Assembly (NCBI GenBank): GCA_036403815.1
Contig: DASWQH010000013.1
Span: forward strand, 1-64,000
Direction of reading: 5' to 3'
DNA from: JACVRN01 sp036403815
GTDB taxonomy: Bacteria; Acidobacteriota; Blastocatellia; Pyrinomonadales; Pyrinomonadaceae
Length of the DNA stretch: 64,000 nt
Positions 1 to 8,590 of the stretch are shown one piece after another. Every line of letters starts with the position of its first letter. Position 1 is the stretch's first letter. A model generated the notes under the pieces. The model saw only the letters and a list, made by a program, of their open reading frames with translations, was not told the DNA's origin and did no database searches. The position numbers and the translations under genes are program-made.

Positions 1-57
1 AAAGAGCGGGGCGAAAGCTACAATCAGGCTTGTCAGTTCGGAAGGCATGGTCAGCAT
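1..57 (-). CDS. Transposase N-terminus, cut by window edge
   Basis: Read on the minus strand from the ATG at 57, this is an open frame of 19 codons running off the window, beginning MLTMPSELTSLIVAFAPLF. The run ELxSLIVAFxPLF resembles the first residues of IS701/IS4-like DDE transposases, which I know only from general family memory. Nothing of the catalytic domain is inside the window, so the assignment rests on this short stretch. The second Met (46-48) could also be the start. The sequence between it and the repeat at 174 may contain the end of the insertion sequence, but I could not identify an inverted repeat. Confidence 0.4.
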   Translation of the reverse strand, partial: MLTMPSELTSLIVAFAPLF

Positions 58-173
58 CAAAGACCTCTCTTGGCAGAGTGGTCTGAAGCTTACCGGCCTT
101 CCGTTTTGTTTTCAAAGATCAGAAATGGATAAAGTCCAGCTTAGAGGCTGTTTGAAAAATCAGATTCGCCAAT

Positions 174-510
174 TGTCCCGTAGGGACGATTGAAAATAGC
201 CCAGCACTTTATAGCAGTTCTCAGATGAGTGCGACTCCTGTCAGTACGGCCTGCGTGAGCGGGCGGGTCTCAAGTGTTGCCACGACCCGCCCGCTACCGC
301 AGGCGGTACTGACCTGAACCTGTGTCGCAACAGTCGCATTCAACTGAGAACCGCTATAGTGCTGGGTCAAAGCGAGAAAAATAGTAGAGTCCCGTAGGGA
401 CGGCTGAACATTTGCTTTCAGCCGTCCCTACGGGACTCTACTATTTTTTTTCATAACGTATGCCCAGTGCTGAAGCACTGGGCTATTATCGCGTCGTCCC
501 TACGGGACTT
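174..510. repeat. Family A three-hairpin palindrome carrying a nested 149-bp element
   Basis: The left end GTCCCGTAGGGAC (174-186) pairs with CGTCCCTACGGGACT at the right end (to 510). Inside are a hairpin whose arms read AGCCCAGCAC and GTGCTGGG-like, a central hairpin with AGTCCCGTAGGGACGGCTGA and its complement, and a mirror-image hairpin CCCAGTGCTGAAGCACTGGG. The same three-part plan recurs at 14793-14986 and 47022-47216. In this copy the loop of the first hairpin is interrupted by the family D element at 210-358. It lies directly downstream of the M1 peptidase stop. Confidence 0.9.
210..358. mobile_element. Family D MITE-like element, 149 bp, full copy 1
   Basis: The left end TATAGCAGTTCTCA and the right end TGAGAACCGCTATA are inverted repeats. 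The core contains the inverted pair around GTCAGTACCGCCTGCGGTAG and ACCCGCCCGCTACCGCAGG. It interrupts the first hairpin of the family A repeat: removing it rejoins AGCCCAGCACTT with the TGCTGGGT arm. A second copy of exactly the same length lies at 18100-18248. It has no coding capacity, so it would need a transposase acting in trans. Confidence 0.85.
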
Positions 511-520
511 TTCAAGAAGA

Positions 521-2200
521 CTATTGCTTGCTGACGTTGATGTAGTAGAGGTCTGTAGCCACCGCCAGCTCATCTTTTTTGAGCGGGGTTTTCATAGTCT
601 TCCAATCGGTCGTAGGCTGAATGGTCTGCCATTGGTTGGGCGTGCCGACACGGACAGACATCGCAAACCCCTGCACATCGGCCTTCCAACGGTAAGAGAC
701 TGTACCGGGGGCTTCGTCAAACTTCAGCTCCAGAGTTGGAATCGCTGTGTGGCGCAGGTACTGGTCGAAGACGGGCGTCAGGTTCTTCCCGGTCTTCCGG
801 TTGAAGTACTCTACAATATCCTCTGTCATGATGTTCTGATACTTGAAGTGCTGATAGAAGTCTCTTAGAAGCGCCCACCACAGTTTGTCTTCATCCACAA
901 TGCTCCGAAGCGTGTTGAGGAAAAGCGCGCCCTTGAAGTACTGGTCTTGCGGCGGCGTGCGGTTCATACCGCGCTCTGTAATGATTGGCTGCCGGTTCTG
1001 CACCTTGGACTTGTAAGCGTTCACGTATTTGAGCGCATCGTCGTGCCCGTACATGTATTCCACGAACAGGCATTCGAGGTACGTCGTCCAGCCTTCGTGA
1101 ATCCACATGTCGGAGCGGTCGGCGGCGCTGACGCTGTTGCCGAACCATTCGTGCCCGCTTTCGTGAATGATGATGAAGTCGAACCTGTTGCTGATGCCGA
1201 CCCCAGTCCAGTCGCGCTCCAAGTAGCCGTTGGCGAAGCGGTTGCCATAAGTGACCGCGCTCTGATGCTCCATACCGGAGTACGGGACTTCGATCAACTT
1301 GTAGCCGTCCTTCTTGAACGGATACTCGCCGAAATAGTGCTGGAACGCCTCAAGCATCCCCTTCGCCTGCGCGAACTGCTTCCTTGCCTTGTCTAGGTTT
1401 TCAGGAAGCGTGTAGAAGTCCAGCGGCAGGTCACCCAGCCGGTCGCTGAAGTGCGTGTAGTTGCCTATGTTCAGCGAGACGTTGTAGTTGTTGATGGGAT
1501 ACTGCACCAGCCAGTCCCAGCGCGTGTAGCCGTCGCCTAGGTCGGTCTTGCCAACAAACTTTCCGTTTGATACATCAACCAGGCCGTTCGGAATCGCCAC
1601 GCTGATTCGCATGTTCTTGACCTCGTCGCGCCACTGATCCTTATTCGGCCACCAGACGCTCGCGCCTTCTTCCTCGCACGCAGTGTTAATCCACGTATGA
1701 CCGGACGGGTCTTTCTTGAAGGTGATGCCGCCGAACCTGCCCACCTCGACCGGGTTCCCGGAGTAGTAGAAGTCAATCGAGTATGTTCGGCCTGCCTTGA
1801 GGGTTTGAGGAAAGTCCACAAAGACGGCTCGCTCCTCGCGCTCATACTTGAGCGGAGTGGTGCCTAAAAGAATCTTGTCAACATTGAGCGCAATGTGCAG
1901 GTCTAGCTGAATACGCGTGTCGTCCTTCAGCATCTTGAAGCGTATGGTGTTCTTCCCGCTGATGAATTTCTTCAACGGGTCTACGCGTATGTCCAGATGG
2001 TAGAAGAGCAGATCGTTGTTGGCACGATACTGCCCGTACGCGCCGCGCAGGATGTCTGCATGCGTCTGGGCGGCATTTGCGGCTTGTTGCTGTACAGGCG
2101 TAGCGGTTCCTTGAGGCACCTGCGCAGGATGCGGTACTACTGAGACTATCAGCACGAAGAGAACGCCGAAGACCCACTTACGTAAAACCCATTCGACCAT
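521..2200 (-). CDS. M1 family metallopeptidase (aminopeptidase N-like), secreted
   Basis: A zinc peptidase of the gluzincin M1 family, likely removing N-terminal residues from peptides outside the cytoplasm. The zinc motif HESGHEW is at residues 346-350 (HExxH), with the third ligand Glu at 369 in HEGWTTYLE, 19 residues downstream as the family requires. The exopeptidase signature normally G-x-M-E-N reads GMEH at 309-312, a His-for-Asn change. A hydrophobic N-terminus (residues 7-22) looks like a signal peptide. At 559 residues it keeps the N-terminal beta domain and catalytic domain but lacks the long C-terminal helical domain of PepN. It stands alone, with the family A palindrome immediately after its stop. 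Confidence 0.93.
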   Translation of the reverse strand: MVEWVLRKWVFGVLFVLIVSVVPHPAQVPQGTATPVQQQAANAAQTHADILRGAYGQYRANNDLLFYHLDIRVDPLKKFISGKNTIRFKMLKDDTRIQLDLHIALNVDKILLGTTPLKYEREERAVFVDFPQTLKAGRTYSIDFYYSGNPVEVGRFGGITFKKDPSGHTWINTACEEEGASVWWPNKDQWRDEVKNMRISVAIPNGLVDVSNGKFVGKTDLGDGYTRWDWLVQYPINNYNVSLNIGNYTHFSDRLGDLPLDFYTLPENLDKARKQFAQAKGMLEAFQHYFGEYPFKKDGYKLIEVPYSGMEHQSAVTYGNRFANGYLERDWTGVGISNRFDFIIIHESGHEWFGNSVSAADRSDMWIHEGWTTYLECLFVEYMYGHDDALKYVNAYKSKVQNRQPIITERGMNRTPPQDQYFKGALFLNTLRSIVDEDKLWWALLRDFYQHFKYQNIMTEDIVEYFNRKTGKNLTPVFDQYLRHTAIPTLELKFDEAPGTVSYRWKADVQGFAMSVRVGTPNQWQTIQPTTDWKTMKTPLKKDELAVATDLYYINVSKQ

Positions 2201-2468
2201 GAAGCTACTCCATTAAAGGATTCCAACCGAAGAAAATCAATTTGCCACGCTGCGCATCTACCACATTACGTCCCGTACAGCCGCAAACAATCCAGTCGTG
2301 TTGTACCCCTATTCACAGCAAAACTCAATTGAAAGAGGCGCGTGATAATCCCATAACCCCTTAAGGTTATGCGAGCCTCATCTACGCCTCTAACACTTGC
2401 CTGTACTGGAGCGGGCTTTGCAGAAATAAGACTAACGTTTGAGCAGGCTTAAATAGTCTGATGCGGCG

Positions 2469-3905
2469 CTACCTGGCCGTTGGATCGGGTGTCTGGTTGG
2501 GCGCGTTTTGTACTTCGTAATCAGCGTCCCTCATCCTGACCAATGCAACTCTTACCTGTCCGCTTGCAGCTTTCTTTGAATCCCCCGGAGAATCTTTGGA
2601 AGCAACACAGCTTGGCAAAGTGAAACATATTTCGGCGGAGCAACAGGTTCCTGCTTTATCGTTGTATGGCGTCAATCGCAGGCAAACGTTCGTTCCGGGG
2701 GACGCGCCGCTGATTGTCAGCGTGAGCGTAGCTGTTTGATTCGGTTGGAGCGGTGTAGGCAGTGTGACCAGTTGAGGCGAAACATTCAAGCTCGACGGCG
2801 TAGGGATGACGAAGACCTGCTGTATGGGGACGCCTGTGAGATTTTGCAGGGAGACTACGACGGTATAGGTGCCCTTCGCATCACACCCGATTTTATAGTC
2901 CAGCTTGAGACAGGAAGCACACTCAGGCAAATCAATGCACGTCTGTACAGTGCAGCAGGTAACCACCGCCTTATCTGCAAGAGCAACGTTGATACATATG
3001 TTTTTTCCCGGTGAAGCATTAGAGATGCTGACGGTCACATTCGTAGACTGACCGCTGGCGAGAGGTGTTGCGCCGAGGTTGATAACGTTGGGAGAGATTG
3101 TATAGGTTGAGCCGGGAGGGGGCGATAACAATAGATACTGTATGACCTGTGTTGAGTTATTGGTGACGGTAAAGGTATAGGTGTATGCGCCCTTATCACA
3201 TTTCACTTTGGGGTCGCTGATTGTCCCACACCCGGTCGTCCCGCCGCATGGCTTCTTTTCTTCAATAGTAACCTTCCAGTTGTCTATACCGCCTATCCGT
3301 GTCACCGCATTATTATTACTATTAGCCGTCACATAGCCGAACTGGATTCTTGCTCCGGTACAGGAAAAATCAGGATTGATGTTTGTTGATGGCCCGGAAA
3401 CCTTGATGAAGCTTGCTGCCGTCAGGTTCGAGTTGCTGAATGTCTGCCAGCTACCGCTAAATATACTGTCAATAGGCGTGCTGCGGTAGTAAGTGTTGTT
3501 TTGAAATATAAGGACGGAGAAACCAACCGCACCCCCTACCGGCGGGTTGTACTGTATCAGATCGTAAGCATAGCTTAACTTGACAATAGCTCCTTGAACC
3601 GCCGGGTCGTAAGATGATGCTATCTGGGTGTGTGCCACGATTATCTGTCCGATTGAGCTGCTCGTGGGAATGGTAATATTATTAGTTGTTGTGCGAGATG
3701 GGCTTGGGTTACCGCCACTAACCTGGGTCGTAGTAGAAGTCGATCCCGCTGTGCTGACAGGGAGTATCACCGTGCTCCAATCTGCATTATTAAACGTAGA
3801 GTCTGTAAAGGTCTGCGCTTGAGCTACGTTTTGTGAGATAAGAATCATCATGGATATTAATATCCACATAGGGAGGTGACTTAGCGAGAGAAGGTTTTTT
3901 TTCAT
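2469..3905 (-). CDS. Secreted protein with duplicated cysteine-rich beta domain
   Basis: I do not recognise a family. A signal peptide spans residues 1-31 and ends at AQA. The first ~200 residues are Ser/Thr/Asn-rich. Two tandem domains of about 100 residues follow (roughly 225-325 and 330-435). They share the pattern K-x-x-C-D-x-G-x-Y-T, then a LxxGQ/PNQT-type strand, an SPGxN-C segment, CC, and a closing Cys. The regular cysteines suggest disulfide-bonded Ig-like or CARDB-like folds. The final 40 residues are charged. The start is preceded by AAGGAG at good spacing (minus strand). Its role is probably surface or matrix related, but this is inference only. Confidence 0.75.
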   Translation of the reverse strand: MKKNLLSLSHLPMWILISMMILISQNVAQAQTFTDSTFNNADWSTVILPVSTAGSTSTTTQVSGGNPSPSRTTTNNITIPTSSSIGQIIVAHTQIASSYDPAVQGAIVKLSYAYDLIQYNPPVGGAVGFSVLIFQNNTYYRSTPIDSIFSGSWQTFSNSNLTAASFIKVSGPSTNINPDFSCTGARIQFGYVTANSNNNAVTRIGGIDNWKVTIEEKKPCGGTTGCGTISDPKVKCDKGAYTYTFTVTNNSTQVIQYLLLSPPPGSTYTISPNVINLGATPLASGQSTNVTVSISNASPGKNICINVALADKAVVTCCTVQTCIDLPECASCLKLDYKIGCDAKGTYTVVVSLQNLTGVPIQQVFVIPTPSSLNVSPQLVTLPTPLQPNQTATLTLTISGASPGTNVCLRLTPYNDKAGTCCSAEICFTLPSCVASKDSPGDSKKAASGQVRVALVRMRDADYEVQNAPNQTPDPTAR

Positions 3906-4237
3906 GATGTCTCCTTAGTGAGAGTTAGGTCTTACCATGTTGGCCGCTGGCTTCGATTTTCCCGTTGCTGTAGTTCACGTAGAATGGTTGGAAGCTAATC
4001 ACAAGTCAGGTAGAGATAACTTGAAATATATTGAAAACAGTCGAGCTAATGTAAGAAACCATATACATGCTTCGTTGAAATGTCAATAATTTGTTAGAAG
4101 CTGATTCTACGGAAATCATTAGCGGGAAAATCCAGTCACCGAAGCCTTCAACCTACAGCAATGAGACAGCGAGCATCTTTTACGCCCTGGCTGTCGGGTA
4201 GCCGAAACAGGTCGCTAGCCCTTGTATAGAATTAACA
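3906..4237. other. Intergenic, no feature recognised
   Basis: 332 bp, AT-richer than the flanks. It holds the upstream region of the secreted protein gene; the ribosome binding site lies at about 3909-3918 on the minus strand. No palindromic repeat, RNA gene or clear promoter boxes were seen. Confidence 0.5.
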
Positions 4238-5845
4238 TCAGGCGGGAGCCGCTTGTTTAGCCGCAGACCGGGACGCGGCCTTCCCTTCGATCATCAGCCA
4301 CGAAGCGAGCGCGCTCAAGATAGCCAGACAGGCGGCGATGCCCATGACAAAGCGAAAGCCGTAGACGAACGATTCATCTATAGCCCGCTTCAATTCCGCT
4401 TTGGTTTCAGGATTCAGGTTAGAAGGAATCAACGCCCCTGCGAGTTTGACTCGCTGCCTATCAACTAACTCTCGCGCTTCAGGTGCGACTGCAAGATTAT
4501 TCAAGCGCTGATCTAAACTTGAATTGAAAGCGTGCAGCATCACTATGCCCAGCACCGCTACGGCCATGAGTCCAGCCGTTCTTGAGACGGCATTGTTGAT
4601 TCCCGAAGCGATACCGGCACGGGCTTGTGGGACAGACCCCATGACCGTCGTCGTCAAGGGCGCGACGCTGACGGCCATACCTAAGCCCAGCACGACCACC
4701 GCCGGAAAGAAAGTCTTCCAGTAGCTGCCTCCGACCTCGGGTAAAGTAAACAGCAGGAAGCCAAGCGAGGCTATGACAGGCCCCACGACCAGAGGGAGTT
4801 TCGCGCCGTAGCGCTTAACCAATCCGCCAGACCAGCGCGAAAGCAGGAACATGATGAGCACAAAGGGGAGCGTCGCCGCGCCCGCTTGCGTGGCCGAATA
4901 ACCCTGTACCTGAATGAGGTTGAGCGGAAAGAAAAACATTACGCCGCCGAGCGCCATGTATAACAGCAAGGTGAGCAGATTCGCGCCGCTGAAATTCGCA
5001 GAGCGAAAGAGCGAGAGCGGCAGCATGGCGTGCGCCTCGCGCGACTCTACAAAGAGAAATGTCGCCAGAAGGATAGCGCCGCCTGCAAGAGCGCAGATGA
5101 CAGCCCAGTGTGTAAAGCCCAGACGCGAAGATTCTATTAAACCGTAAACGACACCGGCTAAGCCTACGGTCACAAGAGCCGCGCCAGTCCAGTCTTGTCC
5201 TGACTTCGCACCGGAGTCGCTGGATTCAGGCACACGCCACAGGGAGATAATAATCACGGCCAGGGCGAGCGGCACGTTTAGAAAGAAGATTGCTCGCCAC
5301 GAAACGTGCTCGATTAGCCAGCCGCCCAGGACAGGGCCGAACGCAGCCGTGATGGCTGTAAATCCAGACCATGTGCCGATGGCCTGCCCACGCCGCTCTT
5401 CATCGAAAGAGGCGCTGATGATTGCCAGGCTGCCCGGAACGAGCAACGCTCCTCCCACGCCCTGCACAGCCCGCGCTATGATTAACTGGTTGATGCTCGG
5501 AGCAAGGCCGCACCAGACAGAGGCCAGAGCGAATAGACTGACGCCGATGATGAAAACCCGACGGCGACCGTAGTGATCGCCCAGCGAGCCTCCGACCAGC
5601 AGGAGCGCCGCGAGAAGAAGCGCGTAAGCTTCAACGACCCACTGCACGTCAACGACCGTGGCGTTCAAGTTGGCTTGAAGCGCTGGCAGAGCAACGTTGA
5701 CGACCGTGCCGTCTATGAACGCCATGCTTGAGCCGAGGATGGTTGCGGCAAGAATCCACGGGCTTGATGCTTTGCTGCAAGGAGCAGCAGCTTTACCTGA
5801 CCGTATGACTCCCTCATCGCATGGCTGGCTGCCTATATTTGCCAT
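4238..5845 (-). CDS. MFS transporter, DHA2 (EmrB/QacA) family
   Basis: A proton-driven drug or metabolite exporter of the 14-helix DHA2 branch of the major facilitator superfamily. At 535 residues it has alternating hydrophobic helices throughout and a long final loop before the last helix, typical of QacA/EmrB. The motif A-type loop GDHYGRRRVF follows the second helix (near residue 85), and helix 1 contains the family-typical FIDGTVVNVALP. The substrate cannot be read from the sequence. No adaptor of the EmrA type or outer-membrane partner lies next to it. It is followed 35 bp upstream (in coordinates above 5845) by an oxidoreductase gene on the same strand, so the two may be co-transcribed. 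Confidence 0.95.
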   Translation of the reverse strand: MANIGSQPCDEGVIRSGKAAAPCSKASSPWILAATILGSSMAFIDGTVVNVALPALQANLNATVVDVQWVVEAYALLLAALLLVGGSLGDHYGRRRVFIIGVSLFALASVWCGLAPSINQLIIARAVQGVGGALLVPGSLAIISASFDEERRGQAIGTWSGFTAITAAFGPVLGGWLIEHVSWRAIFFLNVPLALAVIIISLWRVPESSDSGAKSGQDWTGAALVTVGLAGVVYGLIESSRLGFTHWAVICALAGGAILLATFLFVESREAHAMLPLSLFRSANFSGANLLTLLLYMALGGVMFFFPLNLIQVQGYSATQAGAATLPFVLIMFLLSRWSGGLVKRYGAKLPLVVGPVIASLGFLLFTLPEVGGSYWKTFFPAVVVLGLGMAVSVAPLTTTVMGSVPQARAGIASGINNAVSRTAGLMAVAVLGIVMLHAFNSSLDQRLNNLAVAPEARELVDRQRVKLAGALIPSNLNPETKAELKRAIDESFVYGFRFVMGIAACLAILSALASWLMIEGKAASRSAAKQAAPA

Positions 5846-5880
5846 CAGCCTTTTCTCTACAGAAAAATGCGCGCTCTATT

Positions 5881-6513
5881 TTAAGCTGACTCTAAAACTT
5901 CCGCCGCCTGCTTTGCCGTTAGCTCACGGTTATAGACGGGCGTTCCGGGTTGTTGACGCCTGCCGCCTTCACGCAGAAATCCCGTGTCCACTGCGGCAAA
6001 GCCTATCTCTTCAATCAACTTCGCCACCACCTCTTTCGCTTCCGAATCGTCACCGGCGATGAAGATCGCGCGGCGCTCTTCGAGCGGCAGCGTCGTGTCG
6101 CCCTGACTAGCAAGGTGTACGAAATAGATCGTGTTGAAGCCTTTGACGAGCCGCGCCCCCTTCAGGTGCTCGGCCATCATCTCGCTCGAAGTCATCTCGT
6201 CATTATCAAGCTCAGCGAACTGACCATCGCGCCCCGGATAATAGTTTCCGGCGTCAATCAGGACTTTGCCGTAGAAGGCTTCGGCGGGAAGCTGTTTGTA
6301 CTTGCCGAAAGGGATAGCTACGAGCACTACATCGCCGAAACGCGCAGCCTCTTCGACCGTCAACACCTGCACATTACCGTCAAGCTCGGCGGCCAAATCC
6401 TTCAAGCTCTCAGGCCCGCGTGAATTGCTGAGCGCCACTTCGTGCCCTGCCTTCAAGAACAAATGTGCCGCGCTCGCGCCAATGTTTCCAGAACCAATGA
6501 TACCGATTCTCAT
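5881..6513 (-). CDS. NADPH-dependent F420 reductase-like dinucleotide-binding protein
   Basis: A Rossmann-fold oxidoreductase of the family that includes F420H2:NADP oxidoreductases and related NAD(P)-binding proteins of unknown substrate. GIIGSGNIGASAAHLF at residues 3-18 is the dinucleotide loop, and SNSRGP at about 31-36 fits an NADP phosphate-binding segment. At 210 residues it has the usual family length. Nothing in the window shows F420 synthesis, so F420 use is uncertain. It has a GGAAAAGGGAG stretch before the ATG. It probably forms a two-gene unit with the MFS exporter below it. Confidence 0.85.
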   Translation of the reverse strand: MRIGIIGSGNIGASAAHLFLKAGHEVALSNSRGPESLKDLAAELDGNVQVLTVEEAARFGDVVLVAIPFGKYKQLPAEAFYGKVLIDAGNYYPGRDGQFAELDNDEMTSSEMMAEHLKGARLVKGFNTIYFVHLASQGDTTLPLEERRAIFIAGDDSEAKEVVAKLIEEIGFAAVDTGFLREGGRRQQPGTPVYNRELTAKQAAEVLESA

Positions 6514-6635
6514 CTCCCTTTTCCTCTCTTTTCAAGAATGGTTGACGGTCTTCTCCCTTTGATTTTACTCGATTGATGTCGCAGGGATTTCTGTAACAAG
6601 TATAGTTACAAAGCTGGTTTTGTCAATTCCGCGGC

Positions 6636-6803
6636 TCAGGCTTTCCACTTAGCCATAAACAGAACTGCAAAAGATATGGCGGCGGTGCTGATGATGAATT
6701 GCCATGAGGGGGATGCCAGACCCTCTGCGCGGCCTGCGACAATCAATATCAATCCGACGAGCGGAAAAGCGACCCGGTAGAAATGTTTCAATAGCAGGCG
6801 CAT
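6636..6803 (-). CDS. Small two-helix membrane protein, 55 residues
   Basis: An open frame of 55 codons on the minus strand, starting MRLLLKHFYRVAFPLVGLIL and ending MAKWKA. Two hydrophobic segments (residues about 9-27 and 35-52) are separated by a short loop, AGRAEGLASPS. The composition is that of a real membrane protein rather than a random frame. There is no strong ribosome binding site before the ATG, and the frame is closed upstream by a stop. I know no family name for it. Confidence 0.5.
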   Translation of the reverse strand: MRLLLKHFYRVAFPLVGLILIVAGRAEGLASPSWQFIISTAAISFAVLFMAKWKA

Positions 6804-6968
6804 CCAGTTTGAATATTATGCACGGGTGGAGTTACATGCTTGTTACGAATAAACATCTACGGGTTGCTGGCATTCCGGCAGGGGCGCGTGGAAACCTAAG
6901 CGACTGATTTATCGTAAGACAGTTGTCTGAAGTGGAGCGCCAGAATGGCATTGGTAATGGAGGGGTAA

Positions 6969-7874
6969 ATGTCAGAGTTTATAGATTACGGTGGTTTTGG
7001 GTCGCAATCCACAGAGATTTACCTGAAGCGCATACTGACGGGCGATGTTAATTCCGTGCGTGTGCGGCTGGCCGCAGCCCTTGAACGCCTGGGCTATGAC
7101 GTGATTGAAGATGACCCGGTGTTGCGTGGACGCAGGGGCGCGAAAGGTTGGGGCACCTGGTACGGTTCGGCGGACGTGCTCGATTACGCTATGACGCTGG
7201 TCATAAGGCTCAAGCCTGCGGGCGCGCACGCGACGCGCGCCACATTCGACTATTCAATCAAGCATCCGTGGCTATCTTCGGGCGAGAAGGATGTGCTGAC
7301 GCGCGAGGCAGAGGCTATCACGGCGCTTGCCACCATGCGCGCCTCCGATAGAGTTTGCGCCGCGTGCGGAACTGAGTCCACGGAAGACTCTCGCTTCTGC
7401 CGACGCTGCGGCGCGCCGCTCAGCTCTGTGCAGGCGGAGTTGGACGTGCTTAAAATGGCTTCGGAAACGCGCGCCGGTCACAGTTCCGTTGTTACAAGCA
7501 CCATTCTTTCGCTCAGCACGCTTGCCATCACAATTCTTGCCTTCATCACAGCCGCCCTCAAAGGGACTGTGACGGCGAAAGCTTTCGTGTTGTTCTTCAG
7601 CCTTACCTTTATCGTCGCGCTCTGTAATCTGTTCGTAGGCTCCTGCGCGTGGGCGCGTCTTAATCGCGCCCTACGGCACAAACAGAGCGAGCGGCAAGTG
7701 CTCCTGCCGGACAACGTGCAGCAGATGGGAGAAGCAGCGCCTGCCGCGCTCCCGCCTCAAACTGCCGTCGGTTCCGTCACGGAAGGGACGACGGAGTTGT
7801 TCGACACGCCCAAGAGGGAAAGGGAGCGAGTCAGCATTAATCAGGGCGGCAACGATACGGACGCCATCAACTAA
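6969..7874 (+). CDS. Zinc-ribbon membrane protein of unknown function
   Basis: Residues 1-125 form a soluble domain with no family I recognise. A zinc ribbon CAAC...CRRC has its four cysteines at 130, 133, 144 and 147. Two closely spaced hydrophobic helices lie near residues 175-195 and 205-228. The last 70 residues are hydrophilic and probably disordered. The soluble domain begins with a segment that looks like a membrane-surface or ligand-binding alpha/beta module. A strong ribosome binding site (GGAGGGG) lies about 6 bases before the ATG. The gene is followed within 6 bp by a broken acetyltransferase fragment. No partner gene suggests a role. Confidence 0.8.
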   Translation: MSEFIDYGGFGSQSTEIYLKRILTGDVNSVRVRLAAALERLGYDVIEDDPVLRGRRGAKGWGTWYGSADVLDYAMTLVIRLKPAGAHATRATFDYSIKHPWLSSGEKDVLTREAEAITALATMRASDRVCAACGTESTEDSRFCRRCGAPLSSVQAELDVLKMASETRAGHSSVVTSTILSLSTLAITILAFITAALKGTVTAKAFVLFFSLTFIVALCNLFVGSCAWARLNRALRHKQSERQVLLPDNVQQMGEAAPAALPPQTAVGSVTEGTTELFDTPKRERERVSINQGGNDTDAIN

Positions 7875-7879
7875 GCTTG

Positions 7880-8029
7880 ATGAAAGAGATACTGCAAACA
7901 GACAGGCTTGTGCTGCGTACGTGGATGCTTGATACGGATAATTCACCGCCGCAGACGCGGAGGACGCAGAGGGCGCGCAGAGAGTTAAGCTCAACTCTCT
8001 CTGCGTCTGCGGCGGTGAGTCGGATTTGA
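7880..8029 (+). pseudogene. GNAT acetyltransferase stump cut by a palindromic repeat
   Basis: The frame opens MKEILQTDRLVLRTWMLDTD, which matches the beta-1 strand of RimJ/RimL-type N-acetyltransferases (the ETDRLxLRxW pattern). After 20 codons it runs into the family E palindrome at 7942-8019 and stops at 8027-8029. No continuation of the acetyltransferase was found beyond the repeat. The repeat therefore marks the point where the gene was lost. Confidence 0.65.
7942..8019. repeat. Family E palindrome (TTCACCGCCGCAGACGC type)
   Basis: The left arm TTCACCGCCGCAGACGC and the right arm GCGTCTGCGGCGGTGA are complementary. The inner part is made of short near-repeats of the type GACGCAGAGG and CGCAGAGAG. 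Other copies lie at 20365-20479, 21760-21868, 59069-59164 and, truncated, at about 36808-36868. Confidence 0.9.
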
Positions 8030-8149
8030 AACTGACCCACTACCAGAAATTTCTGCTACGGCCTCTCCTTTTTTCGCTCCACACATCCGACCTGCCCTGC
8101 GGTTTCGTAATCCTAAGTGCGTTTACAAATTTCCGAAAAGGAGCACGTT

Positions 8150-8563
8150 ATGAGCGAGAAAGAGAACATAGAAGTAGTACAAAAGGCTTATCAGAGCTTT
8201 AAGTCAGGAAATATCCCTGCACTGCTTAATCTTCTAAGTGACGACGTTACGTGGCAGTTGCCTGAGATGGAGAACGTTCCATTCGGCGGTCTGCGAGAAG
8301 GGCGCGAGCAGGTGGCAGAGTTTTTTGCAACGCTGGGCGGCTCGCAGGAATCCCTCAGCTTCGAGCCGCGCGAGTTCGTAGCTCAGAATGATAAGGTCGT
8401 CGGTCTAGGGCGCTACACCTGGCGAGCCAGGGCTAACGGTCGAGAGTATGGCGGAGACTGGGCGCACGTGTTCACTGTGCGTGACGGCAGGATTACAGGG
8501 TTCCAGGAGTACACGGATACCGCCGCCGCCGTCGCCGCGCATCAAAAAGCCGCTGCCGCTTAA
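8150..8563 (+). CDS. SnoaL-like / NTF2-fold protein
   Basis: A 137-residue protein of the SnoaL-like polyketide cyclase/ketosteroid isomerase superfamily, a small cone-shaped fold that binds hydrophobic ligands. Family signs are the N-terminal helix pattern ENIEVVQKAYQSFKSGN, then LLSDDVTWQLP, the F-x-G-R-E-type loop, and the late strand HVFTVRDGRITGFQEYTDT. The ATG at 8150 was chosen over the GTG at 8117 because AAAAGGAG sits seven bases before it. It lies 28 bp before the SDR gene on the same strand, so the two may be co-transcribed. The substrate is unknown. Confidence 0.9.
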   Translation: MSEKENIEVVQKAYQSFKSGNIPALLNLLSDDVTWQLPEMENVPFGGLREGREQVAEFFATLGGSQESLSFEPREFVAQNDKVVGLGRYTWRARANGREYGGDWAHVFTVRDGRITGFQEYTDTAAAVAAHQKAAAA

Positions 8564-8590
8564 CAAACCGCTCTCGACTCGGAAGGGCTG

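Noticed and set aside
6704..6907. 67-residue plus-strand frame
   Set aside because: It overlaps the better small membrane protein on the other strand, is Arg-rich and has no ribosome binding site.
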